Assembly: GCA_016219985.1 (NCBI GenBank)
Contig: JACRJO010000020.1
Location: 1-64,000 of the forward strand
Origin: Sphingobacteriales bacterium
Lineage (GTDB): Bacteria; Bacteroidota; Bacteroidia; Chitinophagales; Chitinophagaceae
Direction of reading: 5' to 3'
DNA: 64,000 bases
A program made the translations under genes and the position numbers. How positions within the stretch are numbered: position 1 is the first letter of the stretch; every line of letters begins with the position of its first letter. Positions 32,817-40,958 of this stretch are shown piece after piece. Below the pieces are notes generated by a model that saw nothing but the letters and a program-made list of their open reading frames with translations, ran no database searches and had not been told where the DNA came from.

Positions 32817-34067
32817 ATGAAACATTTAGTAATTCTCGGAGCGGGCACCGCGGGAACCATGATGGCGAATCACCTGAGCCATCACCTGAAAAGACCCGAC
32901 TGGCGGATCAGTATTATTGACGAAAGAACAGAACACCACTACCAGCCCGGTTACCTGTTTCTTCCCTTTGATATATATGAACCCGAAGACATCGTTAAAT
33001 CCATCGAAGAATTCATTCCTAAAACAGTCGACCTGATCCAGGGATCCATTGACAAAGTGGTGCCCGGGGAAAACAAAGTGCTGATGGGCGACGGCAGCAT
33101 CCTCGTGTATGATGTGATGATCGTGGCCACCGGCGCCAAGATTGCACCGGAAGAGACCACAGGAATGAAAGGCAGCGAGTGGCACCGGTCCGTTTTTGAT
33201 TTTTACACCTTTGAAGGCTCGCTCAATCTCCGTAATAAATTAAGGGACTGGAAAGGCGGTAAACTGGTTATCCATATTACCGAGATGCCGATCAAATGTC
33301 CCGTGGCCCCGCTGGAATTTGCCTTCCTCGCTGATTCTTATTTTAAACACAAACACATGCGGGATAAAGTGGAGATCACCTATGTGACCCCGCTGAGCGG
33401 AGCATTTACCAAACCCAAGGCTACCGCCACCCTGGAACACCTGCTGGAAGAAAAGAACATCCATATCGAGGGAGATTTCGCGATTGAACAGGTGGACAAT
33501 GAAAACAAACAGATCATTGACTACGGCGGAAGGACGATTCCTTTCGATCTCCTGGTAACTGTTCCTACGAATAAAGGGGATGCCCTGATGGAGCGTTCCG
33601 GGATGGGGGACGATCTTAACTATGTTCCTACCCACAAAGCCACCCTGCAGTCCAAACAATACGAGAACGTATTTGTATTAGGCGATGCCAGTAATATCCC
33701 CGCTTCCAAGGCCGGTTCTGTGGCGCACTTCGAGGCGGAGATCCTCACTGAGAATATTTTACGGTTCGTGAAAGGGGAGCCGCTCAAAGAAGAATTTGAC
33801 GGGCACGCCAACTGTTTTATCGAAACAGGAAACGGCAAGGCCCTGCTGATCGACTTCAACTATACGCATGAACCGGTGGAAGGAACTTTCCCCTTCCCGG
33901 GACTGGGCCCGCTGCGTTTATTAAAGGAGAGCCGGATGAACCATATGGGCAAACTGGCCTTCCGCTGGGTGTACTGGCATATGCTGCTGAAAGGAACCCA
34001 TATTCCTTTCGTGTCACCCACCATGTCTGAATCCGGAAAGAAATACGCAAAAGCAGAAACTGTATAA
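32817..34067 (+). CDS. Sulfide:quinone oxidoreductase-like FAD/NAD(P) oxidoreductase
   Basis: 416-residue flavoprotein of the pyridine nucleotide-disulfide oxidoreductase fold. The FAD Rossmann motif is G-A-G-T-A-G (8-13), the second motif A-T-G-A-K (104-108), and G-D-A-S-N (289-293) binds FAD ribityl. Only two cysteines exist: Cys161 in K-C-P-V-A-P (typical SQR position) and Cys333. Classical type I enzymes use three, so this is an atypical SQR class. The C-terminal end (W-V-Y-W-H-M-L-L-K) is amphipathic, as in membrane-bound SQRs. It would oxidise sulfide to persulfide and reduce quinone. Followed after 24 bp by the TusE-like gene. Confidence 0.8.
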   Translation: MKHLVILGAGTAGTMMANHLSHHLKRPDWRISIIDERTEHHYQPGYLFLPFDIYEPEDIVKSIEEFIPKTVDLIQGSIDKVVPGENKVLMGDGSILVYDVMIVATGAKIAPEETTGMKGSEWHRSVFDFYTFEGSLNLRNKLRDWKGGKLVIHITEMPIKCPVAPLEFAFLADSYFKHKHMRDKVEITYVTPLSGAFTKPKATATLEHLLEEKNIHIEGDFAIEQVDNENKQIIDYGGRTIPFDLLVTVPTNKGDALMERSGMGDDLNYVPTHKATLQSKQYENVFVLGDASNIPASKAGSVAHFEAEILTENILRFVKGEPLKEEFDGHANCFIETGNGKALLIDFNYTHEPVEGTFPFPGLGPLRLLKESRMNHMGKLAFRWVYWHMLLKGTHIPFVSPTMSESGKKYAKAETV

Positions 34068-34091
34068 TCATTCACAACTAAAATTTATTTT

Positions 34092-34400
34092 ATGGAAAAA
34101 GTAATTGCAGGCAAAACCATCCATGTTAACGAGGAAGGTTTTATGACCGATTTTAAAGAATGGGACAAGACGATCGGGGAAGCCCTCGCGGTTGAAAACG
34201 AGATCAGCCTGACCCCGCGCCACTGGGAAATACTGGGTTATATACAAACAGAGTACAAAAACGAAGTGCCCCTGAGCATCCGGAAGATCGGGAAAAGCGG
34301 GGTGGTGGATATCAAGGAATTCTACCAGTTGTTCCCGAAAGCCCCGTTGAAAACCGCTACTAAAATTGCCGGTATCCCCAAACCCGCGAGCTGTATTTAA
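34092..34400 (+). CDS. TusE/DsrC/DsvC family sulfur-relay protein
   Basis: 102 residues ending in F-P-K-A-P-L-K-T-A-T-K-I-A-G-I-P-K-P-A-S-C-I. The penultimate Cys101 is the sulfur-carrying Cys of TusE/DsrC. It is the only Cys: the second DsrC cysteine (DsrC CysB) is absent, as in TusE, so it should carry a persulfide but not form the DsrC trisulfide. No DsrAB, TusBCD or MnmA gene is in view. It sits between the SQR-like and the DsrE-like gene, in one operon. Confidence 0.9.
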   Translation: MEKVIAGKTIHVNEEGFMTDFKEWDKTIGEALAVENEISLTPRHWEILGYIQTEYKNEVPLSIRKIGKSGVVDIKEFYQLFPKAPLKTATKIAGIPKPASCI

Positions 34401-34420
34401 CCACCAGTAAAAATTATGTT

Positions 34421-34903
34421 ATGAGTGAAAATAAAGGCGAAATAAAAAAGATGATGATCATCTTGTCAAAAGCCACCCTCGAGAATGTATATGCCGCTTT
34501 TGTACTGGCCAACGGCGCCCGCATGGAAGGGATCGAGGCGGAAATGTTCTTTACTTTTTTCGGCCTGGAAGCCGTGCATAAAAAGAAAATGAACAGCCTG
34601 CATATTGCCACTGTCGGTAACCCGGCCATGCATATTCCCACGATGGTGGGCGGATTGCCCGGTATGGAAGCCCTGGCTACAACCATGATGAAGAAAGAAA
34701 TGGCCAAGATCGATATGCCCGAAGTGCCCGAATTCCTGGAAATATTAGCCGATTCAGGCGTTCGCATGTGGGCCTGCAAACTGGCCATGGATATGTTCCA
34801 CTATAAAAGGGAGGACCTGTTTGAAGGGATTGAGGAAGTGATCACCGTGGGTGATTTCTACAAGAAAAGTGAGGGAGAAGGCGTGCACATGCTCTTCATC
34901 TGA
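34421..34903 (+). CDS. DsrE/DsrF/DrsH-like family protein
   Basis: 160-residue DsrE-fold protein (M-M-I-I-L-S-K-A-T-L-E-N at the first strand, a long Met-rich loop near 52-100). The single Cys119 in R-M-W-A-C-K lies at the usual sulfur-accepting place of the larger DsrE-like proteins. It probably takes sulfane sulfur from the SQR product or a rhodanese and passes it to the TusE-like Cys101. Third gene of the SQR operon; a terminator follows. Confidence 0.88.
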   Translation: MSENKGEIKKMMIILSKATLENVYAAFVLANGARMEGIEAEMFFTFFGLEAVHKKKMNSLHIATVGNPAMHIPTMVGGLPGMEALATTMMKKEMAKIDMPEVPEFLEILADSGVRMWACKLAMDMFHYKREDLFEGIEEVITVGDFYKKSEGEGVHMLFI

Positions 34904-34950
34904 TTCCAAACGCTGTTGAGATATAAGAGTGAGTGTTTTAGCTACAGTTC

Positions 34951-35015
34951 GGCTGTACCGAAGCAGATCCGGGGCCCGGAAACGGATCCGGGATCGCTCC
35001 TGGTACAGCCTTTTT
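34951..35015 (+). terminator. Terminator after the DsrE-like gene
   Basis: Long hairpin: outer arms GGCTGTACC (34951-34959) / GGTACAGCC (35002-35010), an inner GGATCC-containing stem, then TTTTT. It touches the stop codon of the convergent transporter gene, so it may serve both strands. Confidence 0.8.
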
Positions 35016-35544
35016 AATGCGGTAAACGGTCCCTGAAACGGCCATAAAACCAGGTACCCGCAATGGCGCTGAATAAGGTAACGACCGTCGCCGTAGCTCC
35101 CGTGCCAACCTGGGCAAAAAGCGGGCCGGGACAGGCGCCGGTAATGGCCCAGCCGAAGCCGAACAGCAATCCGCCAATGATATTTCCTTTATTCAGCTTA
35201 CGGGTCACAAATTCAATAGGCTCCCCATAAATGGTTTTAATGTTGAATTTCCGGATAAGCCAGACGGAAAGAACGCCAACCGCCACCGCGGAGCCAATCA
35301 CACCATACATGTGAAAACTCTGGAGCCTGAACATTTCCTGTATCCGGAACCAGGAAATCACTTCGGCCTTGACCAGGATAATGCCAAAAAAAACCCCGGC
35401 GATCAAATATTTGAAATTGTACCACCAGGGATGTTTGAGTTCGGATTCGTTTAAACAGACCGCATCCAGCGACCGGACTTCAAAGTCGCTGTTGCTGATC
35501 AGGAATTTGTGGTGCTCTTTTTCTTTTATTGTAACAGGGGACAT
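35014..35544 (-). CDS. YeeE/YedE-type transporter half (DUF6691)
   Basis: 176-residue membrane protein with about four membrane segments and the conserved Cys motif W-A-I-T-G-A-C-P-G-P near 138-147. This motif corresponds to the second sulfur-relay Cys half of YeeE/YedE thiosulfate transporters. It forms a split transporter with the gene 3 bp upstream. The N-terminal 40 residues are a soluble extension. The likely substrate is thiosulfate or another sulfur compound, moved by a Cys-mediated relay as known for YeeE. Confidence 0.85.
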   Translation of the reverse strand: MSPVTIKEKEHHKFLISNSDFEVRSLDAVCLNESELKHPWWYNFKYLIAGVFFGIILVKAEVISWFRIQEMFRLQSFHMYGVIGSAVAVGVLSVWLIRKFNIKTIYGEPIEFVTRKLNKGNIIGGLLFGFGWAITGACPGPLFAQVGTGATATVVTLFSAIAGTWFYGRFRDRLPH

Positions 35545-35547
35545 TGG

Positions 35548-36111
35548 TTATAATTTAAGGATGAAGGGAAGAACCCAGTTGGCCACGATAAAACCACCTG
35601 TCATAAAGCAAATGGTCGCAACCAGGGAAGGCAACTGCAGGGTGGATAATCCCATGATGGAATGGCCGCTGGTGCAACCCCCGGCATACCGGGTGCCAAA
35701 CCCGACAAGGAAACCACCCCCCACCATCAGGATCAGTCCTTTTGCCGTCAGCAGTGACGACCAGGTAAACAAGTCGGCCGGAACCAGGCCCTGGTAATTC
35801 GTGATCCCGTAACCGGATAATTCCGTCACTAATTTTTCATTGACCTGCACCGGTTGCGGGCCGGACAACCATTGGGCAGCGACCAGGCCCCCGAAGAGGA
35901 TGCCCGCCACGAGGAACAGGTTCCACACTTCATTTTTCCAGTCATACCTGAAAAAAGGGATACGCGCCGGCAGGCAGGCGGCACAGATATGCCGGAGCGA
36001 AGAAGAAATGCCAAATGATTTATTCCCGATCAGTAATAATACCGGTACCATCAGGCCGATCAGCGGACCGGCCACATACCAGGGCCAGGGTTGTCTCAAA
36101 AAATCCAGCAT
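35548..36111 (-). CDS. YeeE/YedE family transporter half
   Basis: 187 residues, about five membrane segments, with the family motif Y-A-G-G-C-T-S-G-H-S-I-M-G near 153-165. A C-A-A-C pair in the first loop could add sulfur-handling cysteines. First gene of the pair; the second half follows after 3 bp. No Crp-type operator is visible upstream, unlike the other sulfur genes here. Confidence 0.87.
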   Translation of the reverse strand: MLDFLRQPWPWYVAGPLIGLMVPVLLLIGNKSFGISSSLRHICAACLPARIPFFRYDWKNEVWNLFLVAGILFGGLVAAQWLSGPQPVQVNEKLVTELSGYGITNYQGLVPADLFTWSSLLTAKGLILMVGGGFLVGFGTRYAGGCTSGHSIMGLSTLQLPSLVATICFMTGGFIVANWVLPFILKL

Positions 36112-36405
36112 CGGTTTTGTTTGAATGTTTAATGAACGATTCCTGAAATCTGCGGCGAATTTACTCCTATTTGCACTTACTGCAGGAGCATTCTGTTCAT
36201 TTCTTCACCGGGATGTTGGCAAGGGCGGCAGAAAAATAAGCGACGGGGTAAAGCTGAAGTATATAATCTACTGATTTTATAGACTTTGTAAGCTGATGTT
36301 GATATGCGTCAAATTCGCCGGGCTGGTTGTTAAAAGGCGGGATGGCAGATGCTGGTTTCAGAAAAGATGGTAACTATATACGTGTTAGACCAAGGCAGGA
36401 TATTT
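36112..36405. other. 294-bp gap without a gene
   Basis: The GC content falls towards 36300. I see only short frames; the open frame at 36327-36512 crosses the neighbouring real gene and is not called. Confidence 0.4.
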
Positions 36406-37068
36406 CTACTGAATGTATAATGTTTTCTCATAAAAATGTGTACCCGCCAATTTTTTCAATTCCTTATAAGCTGAATCCTGATTATTTTCATATTTTCTCC
36501 AGATCCAATTAGCTATCCAGTCGGCCATCCAAATTCCTTCATTTTTGTCGCTTGAGTCATACTCACAATTAATATTGATATCCAGTTTTAATTCACCCCA
36601 GCATTTCGTTTTAATATAGGCCTCAAAATTATTACCGTGGTCAACTTTTATGGTTCTTTTATCTAAAACCACTTTTATGTCCTTGTGGTGCCTGAAAGTA
36701 TCCGGTAGCATGACACCTAACATATAATTGTAAAAAATATTACAGTCCTCCCGCAATTTAGGGAGAACTTTTTCTTTTTTAGCGGTTATACTAATAACAT
36801 TAAACGAAGGGGCTTTGGCAATAATTTTAGATATGTTTGTTGAGATGTACGTGGCGTCCAGGTCGGAAAAATTGCACCCCTTTTTTTCAATTTTGGGAGT
36901 CAGGTTATACTTCTGATAAATGTCAGAAATGTATCTTTTTACATACTTTAACTGTTGTTCATCTACAACGATTCCGGAAATTGTAATGTATCTGCTTGAC
37001 CCACCATTCCCATTGGGCTTGTCAAAAGTCCAGCCTAAATCTCCGCTTTCATCTAAAAATACTATCAT
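36406..37068 (-). CDS. DUF3800 domain-containing protein
   Basis: 220 residues starting M-I-V-F-L-D-E-S-G-D, the DUF3800 signature; this family has an RNase H-like fold with the first Asp in the active site. Later acidic positions (V-V-L-D-K-R and M-A-D-W-I-A-N) would complete the metal site. AT-rich codon use and isolation between gene-poor flanks suggest recent acquisition. DUF3800 genes are frequent on mobile elements and near defence genes, but no partner gene is present here. Confidence 0.83.
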   Translation of the reverse strand: MIVFLDESGDLGWTFDKPNGNGGSSRYITISGIVVDEQQLKYVKRYISDIYQKYNLTPKIEKKGCNFSDLDATYISTNISKIIAKAPSFNVISITAKKEKVLPKLREDCNIFYNYMLGVMLPDTFRHHKDIKVVLDKRTIKVDHGNNFEAYIKTKCWGELKLDININCEYDSSDKNEGIWMADWIANWIWRKYENNQDSAYKELKKLAGTHFYEKTLYIQ

Positions 37069-37408
37069 AAAAAAAGGGGATGAATAATCACCCCCTCATA
37101 TTAATCTTTAAAGAAGAAATAGACCCTTGGAGCGATGCAGATTAGACTACATTTATGGCAGGTGTTTCACCACCACACTTTACAAGGAATTACCTACTTC
37201 ACATGCAAGGTACTACTTTTCCCATTTATAGTATAATACAATTTGCTGGGTTAGTATAAAGCATTGATTTACAAAAAATTTTCATATCGTTCCCAAAGCA
37301 TTTTGCAATTACTTTCAAAGCAAATATGCGGGTGTTCCTGCTGGGTTTCGGATCAATGAAAGCAGGGGATTCTTTTTAAATTAGAAATGTTAATATCGCC
37401 GCGCCCCT
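37069..37408. other. 340-bp AT-rich gap without a gene
   Basis: No frame of note, no tRNA and no clear hairpin with a T-tail. Together with the low-GC DUF3800 gene it looks like the flank of an inserted segment. Confidence 0.4.
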
Positions 37409-38572
37409 TTATTTTTCAGGTAGGTTACGCAGGAAAAAATCCCGCACATTGCCTCCCATGATTTGATAGATTTCTTCCCGGGTGAAACCCTCTTTCAGCA
37501 ATGCATCCACAATCAGCGGAAGCCCGGTTACATCGAAATGCGTGGTGGTGGCCCCGTCAAAATCGGATCCGAGCGCTACCTTGTCCACCCCGATCTTATC
37601 CGCCACATAGCGGATACTTTTTGCTGTGGCCTCGGCATCCGTTCCGCAGACAGCAGTTTCCCAGAGACCGATACCCACTAACCCGTTTCTTCTGCCGATC
37701 TCCGCGAGGTGCGCATCCGATAAGTTGCGTGTATTATCGCAGATGCCTTTTACCCCGGTATGCGAAATAAGCACCGGGCTTTGGGTAAAGGCAAAAATAT
37801 CATCAATGGTCTTCGGGGAAGCATGGGCCAGGTCAATCAGTATATGCAGGCTGTCCATCTTCCGGACCAGGGATTTTCCCTTTTCGGTCAATCCTCCTTT
37901 AGCGATCCCATGGGCGGACCCGCCCCAGGCATTGTCAAAGAAATGGGTAAGGCCGATATAACGCACCCCCGCGTCATAAAATGACTGCAGGTTACTGATA
38001 TCATCCCCTAAACAATGAGCGCCTTCAATACCCAGCATACCGGCCGTGAGCCGCTGATTGCTGCCCCGGTCGCTGATAAATTGCTGTAATTCTGCCCGGC
38101 TCGTGATCACCCGGAACTCAGCACCTGATTTCCGCGCAGTGTTAAACAGGTCCCCGCACTGGTGCAGGGCTCTTGATCTTACACTGAACCAGTCTTTCGG
38201 ATTGCGCAACTGTGCAAAACTCAGCAGGGCGATCTGGTCAGTCTTATCATCATTTTGTTCAATATTGATCCCCCGCGGTGTTTTACTGACAACGGTAAAA
38301 ACCTGGAAAGCCATATTGGCTTCCCGCATCCGCGGAATGTCCACATGTCCGTAGGAATGTTTTTCCAGGTTATTGCGGTCCCAGAGCAGCGCATCGCAGT
38401 GCAGGTCCGCAATAAAGGGGATAGAATCATACCAGGCCACTTTATGCGGGTTAGTGACTTTCAGGGTCACTTTATTATTATCACGATCAATATATCCCGG
38501 TGCAAAAATGAAGAACGCGATAGCGGCAATGACCAAAAGAAGGAGGAAGTATTTGAGGATCTTCCGGAGCAT
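37409..38572 (-). CDS. Membrane dipeptidase (peptidase M19, renal dipeptidase family)
   Basis: 387 residues. An N-terminal membrane anchor or uncleaved signal (F-L-L-L-L-V-I-A-A-I-A-F-F-I) precedes the zinc-dependent TIM-barrel domain. Metal-site motifs are D-L-H-C-D-A (about 57-62), G-I-E-G-A-H, I-D-L-A-H-A-S, I-S-H-T-G and G-S-D-F-D-G. It would cleave dipeptides, possibly D-amino-acid or peptidoglycan-derived ones, on the periplasmic side. No functional tie to the sulfur genes is apparent. Confidence 0.9.
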   Translation of the reverse strand: MLRKILKYFLLLLVIAAIAFFIFAPGYIDRDNNKVTLKVTNPHKVAWYDSIPFIADLHCDALLWDRNNLEKHSYGHVDIPRMREANMAFQVFTVVSKTPRGINIEQNDDKTDQIALLSFAQLRNPKDWFSVRSRALHQCGDLFNTARKSGAEFRVITSRAELQQFISDRGSNQRLTAGMLGIEGAHCLGDDISNLQSFYDAGVRYIGLTHFFDNAWGGSAHGIAKGGLTEKGKSLVRKMDSLHILIDLAHASPKTIDDIFAFTQSPVLISHTGVKGICDNTRNLSDAHLAEIGRRNGLVGIGLWETAVCGTDAEATAKSIRYVADKIGVDKVALGSDFDGATTTHFDVTGLPLIVDALLKEGFTREEIYQIMGGNVRDFFLRNLPEK

Positions 38573-38768
38573 GTTTTTTGGGGAAGTTAGGGATTTTCAG
38601 AGAAAGTCTTTAGTCGATAGTTGTTAGTCTTTAGTCGTTAGTCAGGGCTATGGGAATTTTGTTTAGGGAATGGCGATTGGGGCCTTGGGGTATTGCTGGC
38701 CTGAATACCTGCGCTAATGACCGGGCCGGAAAGTTTGATTTCACTTTCTTTCCAGTGACAGTTGCGGG

Positions 38769-38799
38769 AAAAAAAGAGGCTGCCTGCCCCGGGCGCCTC
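38769..38799 (-). terminator. Terminator after the rhodanese pair
   Basis: On the minus strand GAGGC, a GC-rich loop, GCCTC and seven T. It lies about 20 bp after the stop of the gene ending at 38820. Confidence 0.75.
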
Positions 38800-38819
38800 T
38801 TTCAGTAAAAATCACTTTA

Positions 38820-39128
38820 TCAGATCTTCCCCCGCAGGCTGGTCCAGGGGCCGCCATTGTACACTTCAATGCCGGCTGCTTTCAGGATATTTTTCGCCAT
38901 ACTGCTTCTTCCGCCGCTGAGGCAGACGGTAATCACGGGTTTGTTGAGCTTTTTCAGGTCATTTACTTTTCCGCGGATTGTATCCAGGGGATAATTCTTT
39001 GACCCGTTGATATGCCCGCTTTTGAACTCCCCGGGTGTGCGGACATCCACAATGACCGCCCCGTTGTGTATGAGTTCTTTATAATCGACAGGAGTGCCGC
39101 CAAATAATTTCTGCAGAAATGATAACAT
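38820..39128 (-). CDS. Single-domain rhodanese
   Basis: 102 residues. The rhodanese active loop is C-L-S-G-G-R with Cys69, preceded by V-D-V-R-T-P-G-E-F. It lacks a signal peptide. Last gene of the operon CstB-like / rhodanese / rhodanese; 15 bp separate it from the previous rhodanese. Transfers sulfane sulfur between thiosulfate, persulfides and acceptors. Confidence 0.9.
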   Translation of the reverse strand: MLSFLQKLFGGTPVDYKELIHNGAVIVDVRTPGEFKSGHINGSKNYPLDTIRGKVNDLKKLNKPVITVCLSGGRSSMAKNILKAAGIEVYNGGPWTSLRGKI

Positions 39129-39143
39129 GTAAAAAGGGTTTAT

Positions 39144-39425
39144 TTAGTTAATTAAAAATTGTACATCACCGATGCCGCCGCCGTTGTACACATTGGTCAC
39201 GCCGATTTGCTGCAGGATAGCCAGGGCCATGCCGCTCCGGGCCCCGCTGCGGCAATAGACGACCACCGGCCGCTGAAAGGCCCTGAATTCATCTGCTTTA
39301 TAAGGGATCTGTTCCAGGGGAATATTGCGGGCGCCAGGGATATGTTCCGCTTCAAATTCCCAGGGACTGCGGACGTCAACAAAAACGGTGGACGGATCTG
39401 TAACGAGTTCTTTTAAGGTTGCCAT
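39144..39425 (-). CDS. Single-domain rhodanese
   Basis: 93 residues with the active loop C-R-S-G-A-R (Cys58), a form with an extra Arg common in cytoplasmic rhodaneses such as GlpE/PspE relatives, after V-D-V-R-S-P-W-E-F. Middle gene of the three-gene unit. Having two rhodaneses with different loops side by side suggests different donors or acceptors. Confidence 0.9.
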   Translation of the reverse strand: MATLKELVTDPSTVFVDVRSPWEFEAEHIPGARNIPLEQIPYKADEFRAFQRPVVVYCRSGARSGMALAILQQIGVTNVYNGGGIGDVQFLIN

Positions 39426-39453
39426 ATTGATTGTTTAAATTTTTATTTTTCAT

Positions 39454-40872
39454 TTATAACAGCGTGGTCGGGCATACATAATCGGTGACGGGAAACAACC
39501 CGCTTTCTTTCAGGGCCTTGAACCCGCCTTTTACATCCACCAGGTTATGGTAACCCCGGGCCCTCAGGATAGAATTAAAGATCAGGGAGCGGTAGCCGCC
39601 GGCACAATGCACATAAGCGGGTTTATTTTTATCGATCAGGATCATACTGTCGTTGATAAAATCCAGCGGGGCGTTTACCGCATCCGCCAGGTGCTCACTC
39701 TGGTATTCACTTTTTTTGCGTACATCCAGTACCGTTAGTTTTTCCCGGTTCATCCGTTTTGCCAGTTCAGCGGCGTCAATGGATTCGATCCGGTCTGTTT
39801 CCTTGCCGGCTGCCTTCCAGGCCCTGAAGCCTCCCTCGAGGTAACCGATCGTATAATCGTAACCCACGCGGGCCAGCCGGGTGATCACTTCTTCTTCTCT
39901 TCCCTCATCTGTTACCAGCAGTATTTCCTGCCTGATATCCGGGATCATGGCGCCCACCCAGGGGGCAAATTGCCCGTCAATGCCGATATTGATGGAATTG
40001 GGTATAAAGCCTGCTGCAAATAACTGCGGGTCGCGGGTATCCAGTACCAGGGCTCCTGTTTCCGTTGCGGCTGTTTCAAAAGCATCCGGGCTTAATGCCT
40101 GTTTCCCCCTCTTCAGTACCTGGTCAATGCTTTCATAGCCCTGTATATTGAGCATCACATTGAGCGGGAAATAAGCGGGAGGGGCGACCAGCCCGGTGGT
40201 GACTTCTTTAATAAACTCCGTTTTTGACATGCCGGGTCTCAGGGCGTAGTTGGTTTTTTTCTGATGGCCCAGTGTGTCCGTTGTTTCCCTGCTCATGTTC
40301 TTCCCGCAGGCGCTGCCGGCTCCATGTGCCGGGTAAACGGTAATATCATCGGGCAGGGGCATGATCTTGTTGCGCAGCGAATCAAACAGGTATCCGGCGA
40401 GTTTATCCTGTGTCAGGTCGGTCACCAGTTTCTGGGCCAGGTCAGGACGGCCTACGTCCCCGATGAACAACGTGTCACCGGAGAAAAGGCCAGCTGGTTT
40501 TCCATTTTCGTCTTTTAATAAATAGCAGGTACTTTCCATGGTGTGACCGGGTGTGTGCAAAGCGGTAATGGTCACATCGCCCAACCTGAATATTTCACCA
40601 TCTTCCGCAATATGCGCATCAAAAGCCGGTTTTGCCCCGGGGCCGTACACGATCCTGGCGCCTGTCTTATTCGCCAGGTCCAGGTGACCGCTGACAAAAT
40701 CAGCATGAAAATGGGTCTCAAACACATAGTCGATACGGGCCTTATTATTTTCCGCTTTGCGGATATAAGGCGCCACTTCACGCAACGGGTCAATCACCGC
40801 GGCCACCCCGTTGCTCTCAATATAATAAGCTCCCTGCGCCAGGCAACCCGTATATATCTGTTCCACTTTCAT
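39454..40872 (-). CDS. CstB-like persulfide dioxygenase-rhodanese
   Basis: 472 residues, the same architecture and numbering as the protein at 27345: ETHE1-type domain (His54, His56, Asp58, His63, His110, Asp133, His183), a central rhodanese-like domain with Asp322 instead of Cys, and a C-terminal rhodanese with Cys423 in H-C-A-G-G-Y-R. First gene of the unit with two rhodaneses; the TauE/SafE gene lies upstream in the same direction. A Crp-type operator and -7 box precede it (40897-40940). The setting tauE-cstB-rhodanese recalls the Staphylococcus cst operon. Confidence 0.88.
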   Translation of the reverse strand: MKVEQIYTGCLAQGAYYIESNGVAAVIDPLREVAPYIRKAENNKARIDYVFETHFHADFVSGHLDLANKTGARIVYGPGAKPAFDAHIAEDGEIFRLGDVTITALHTPGHTMESTCYLLKDENGKPAGLFSGDTLFIGDVGRPDLAQKLVTDLTQDKLAGYLFDSLRNKIMPLPDDITVYPAHGAGSACGKNMSRETTDTLGHQKKTNYALRPGMSKTEFIKEVTTGLVAPPAYFPLNVMLNIQGYESIDQVLKRGKQALSPDAFETAATETGALVLDTRDPQLFAAGFIPNSINIGIDGQFAPWVGAMIPDIRQEILLVTDEGREEEVITRLARVGYDYTIGYLEGGFRAWKAAGKETDRIESIDAAELAKRMNREKLTVLDVRKKSEYQSEHLADAVNAPLDFINDSMILIDKNKPAYVHCAGGYRSLIFNSILRARGYHNLVDVKGGFKALKESGLFPVTDYVCPTTLL

Positions 40873-40896
40873 TGCTTATTCCTTTAATAGAGGATA

Positions 40897-40940
40897 CAAA
40901 AGTCGGTTTGTGCAGCTTCCTGCACAGTGACATCCATCAC
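40897..40940 (-). promoter_or_regulatory. Crp-type operator and -7 box before the second CstB-like gene
   Basis: GTGA-TGGATG-TCAC on the minus strand (40940-40927), then 22 nt, then GACTTTTG (40904-40897), a 5/6 match to TAnnTTTG. The box lies about 24 bp before the ATG. Confidence 0.6.
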
Positions 40941-40958
40941 AGATTTCAGTGCTGTTTG

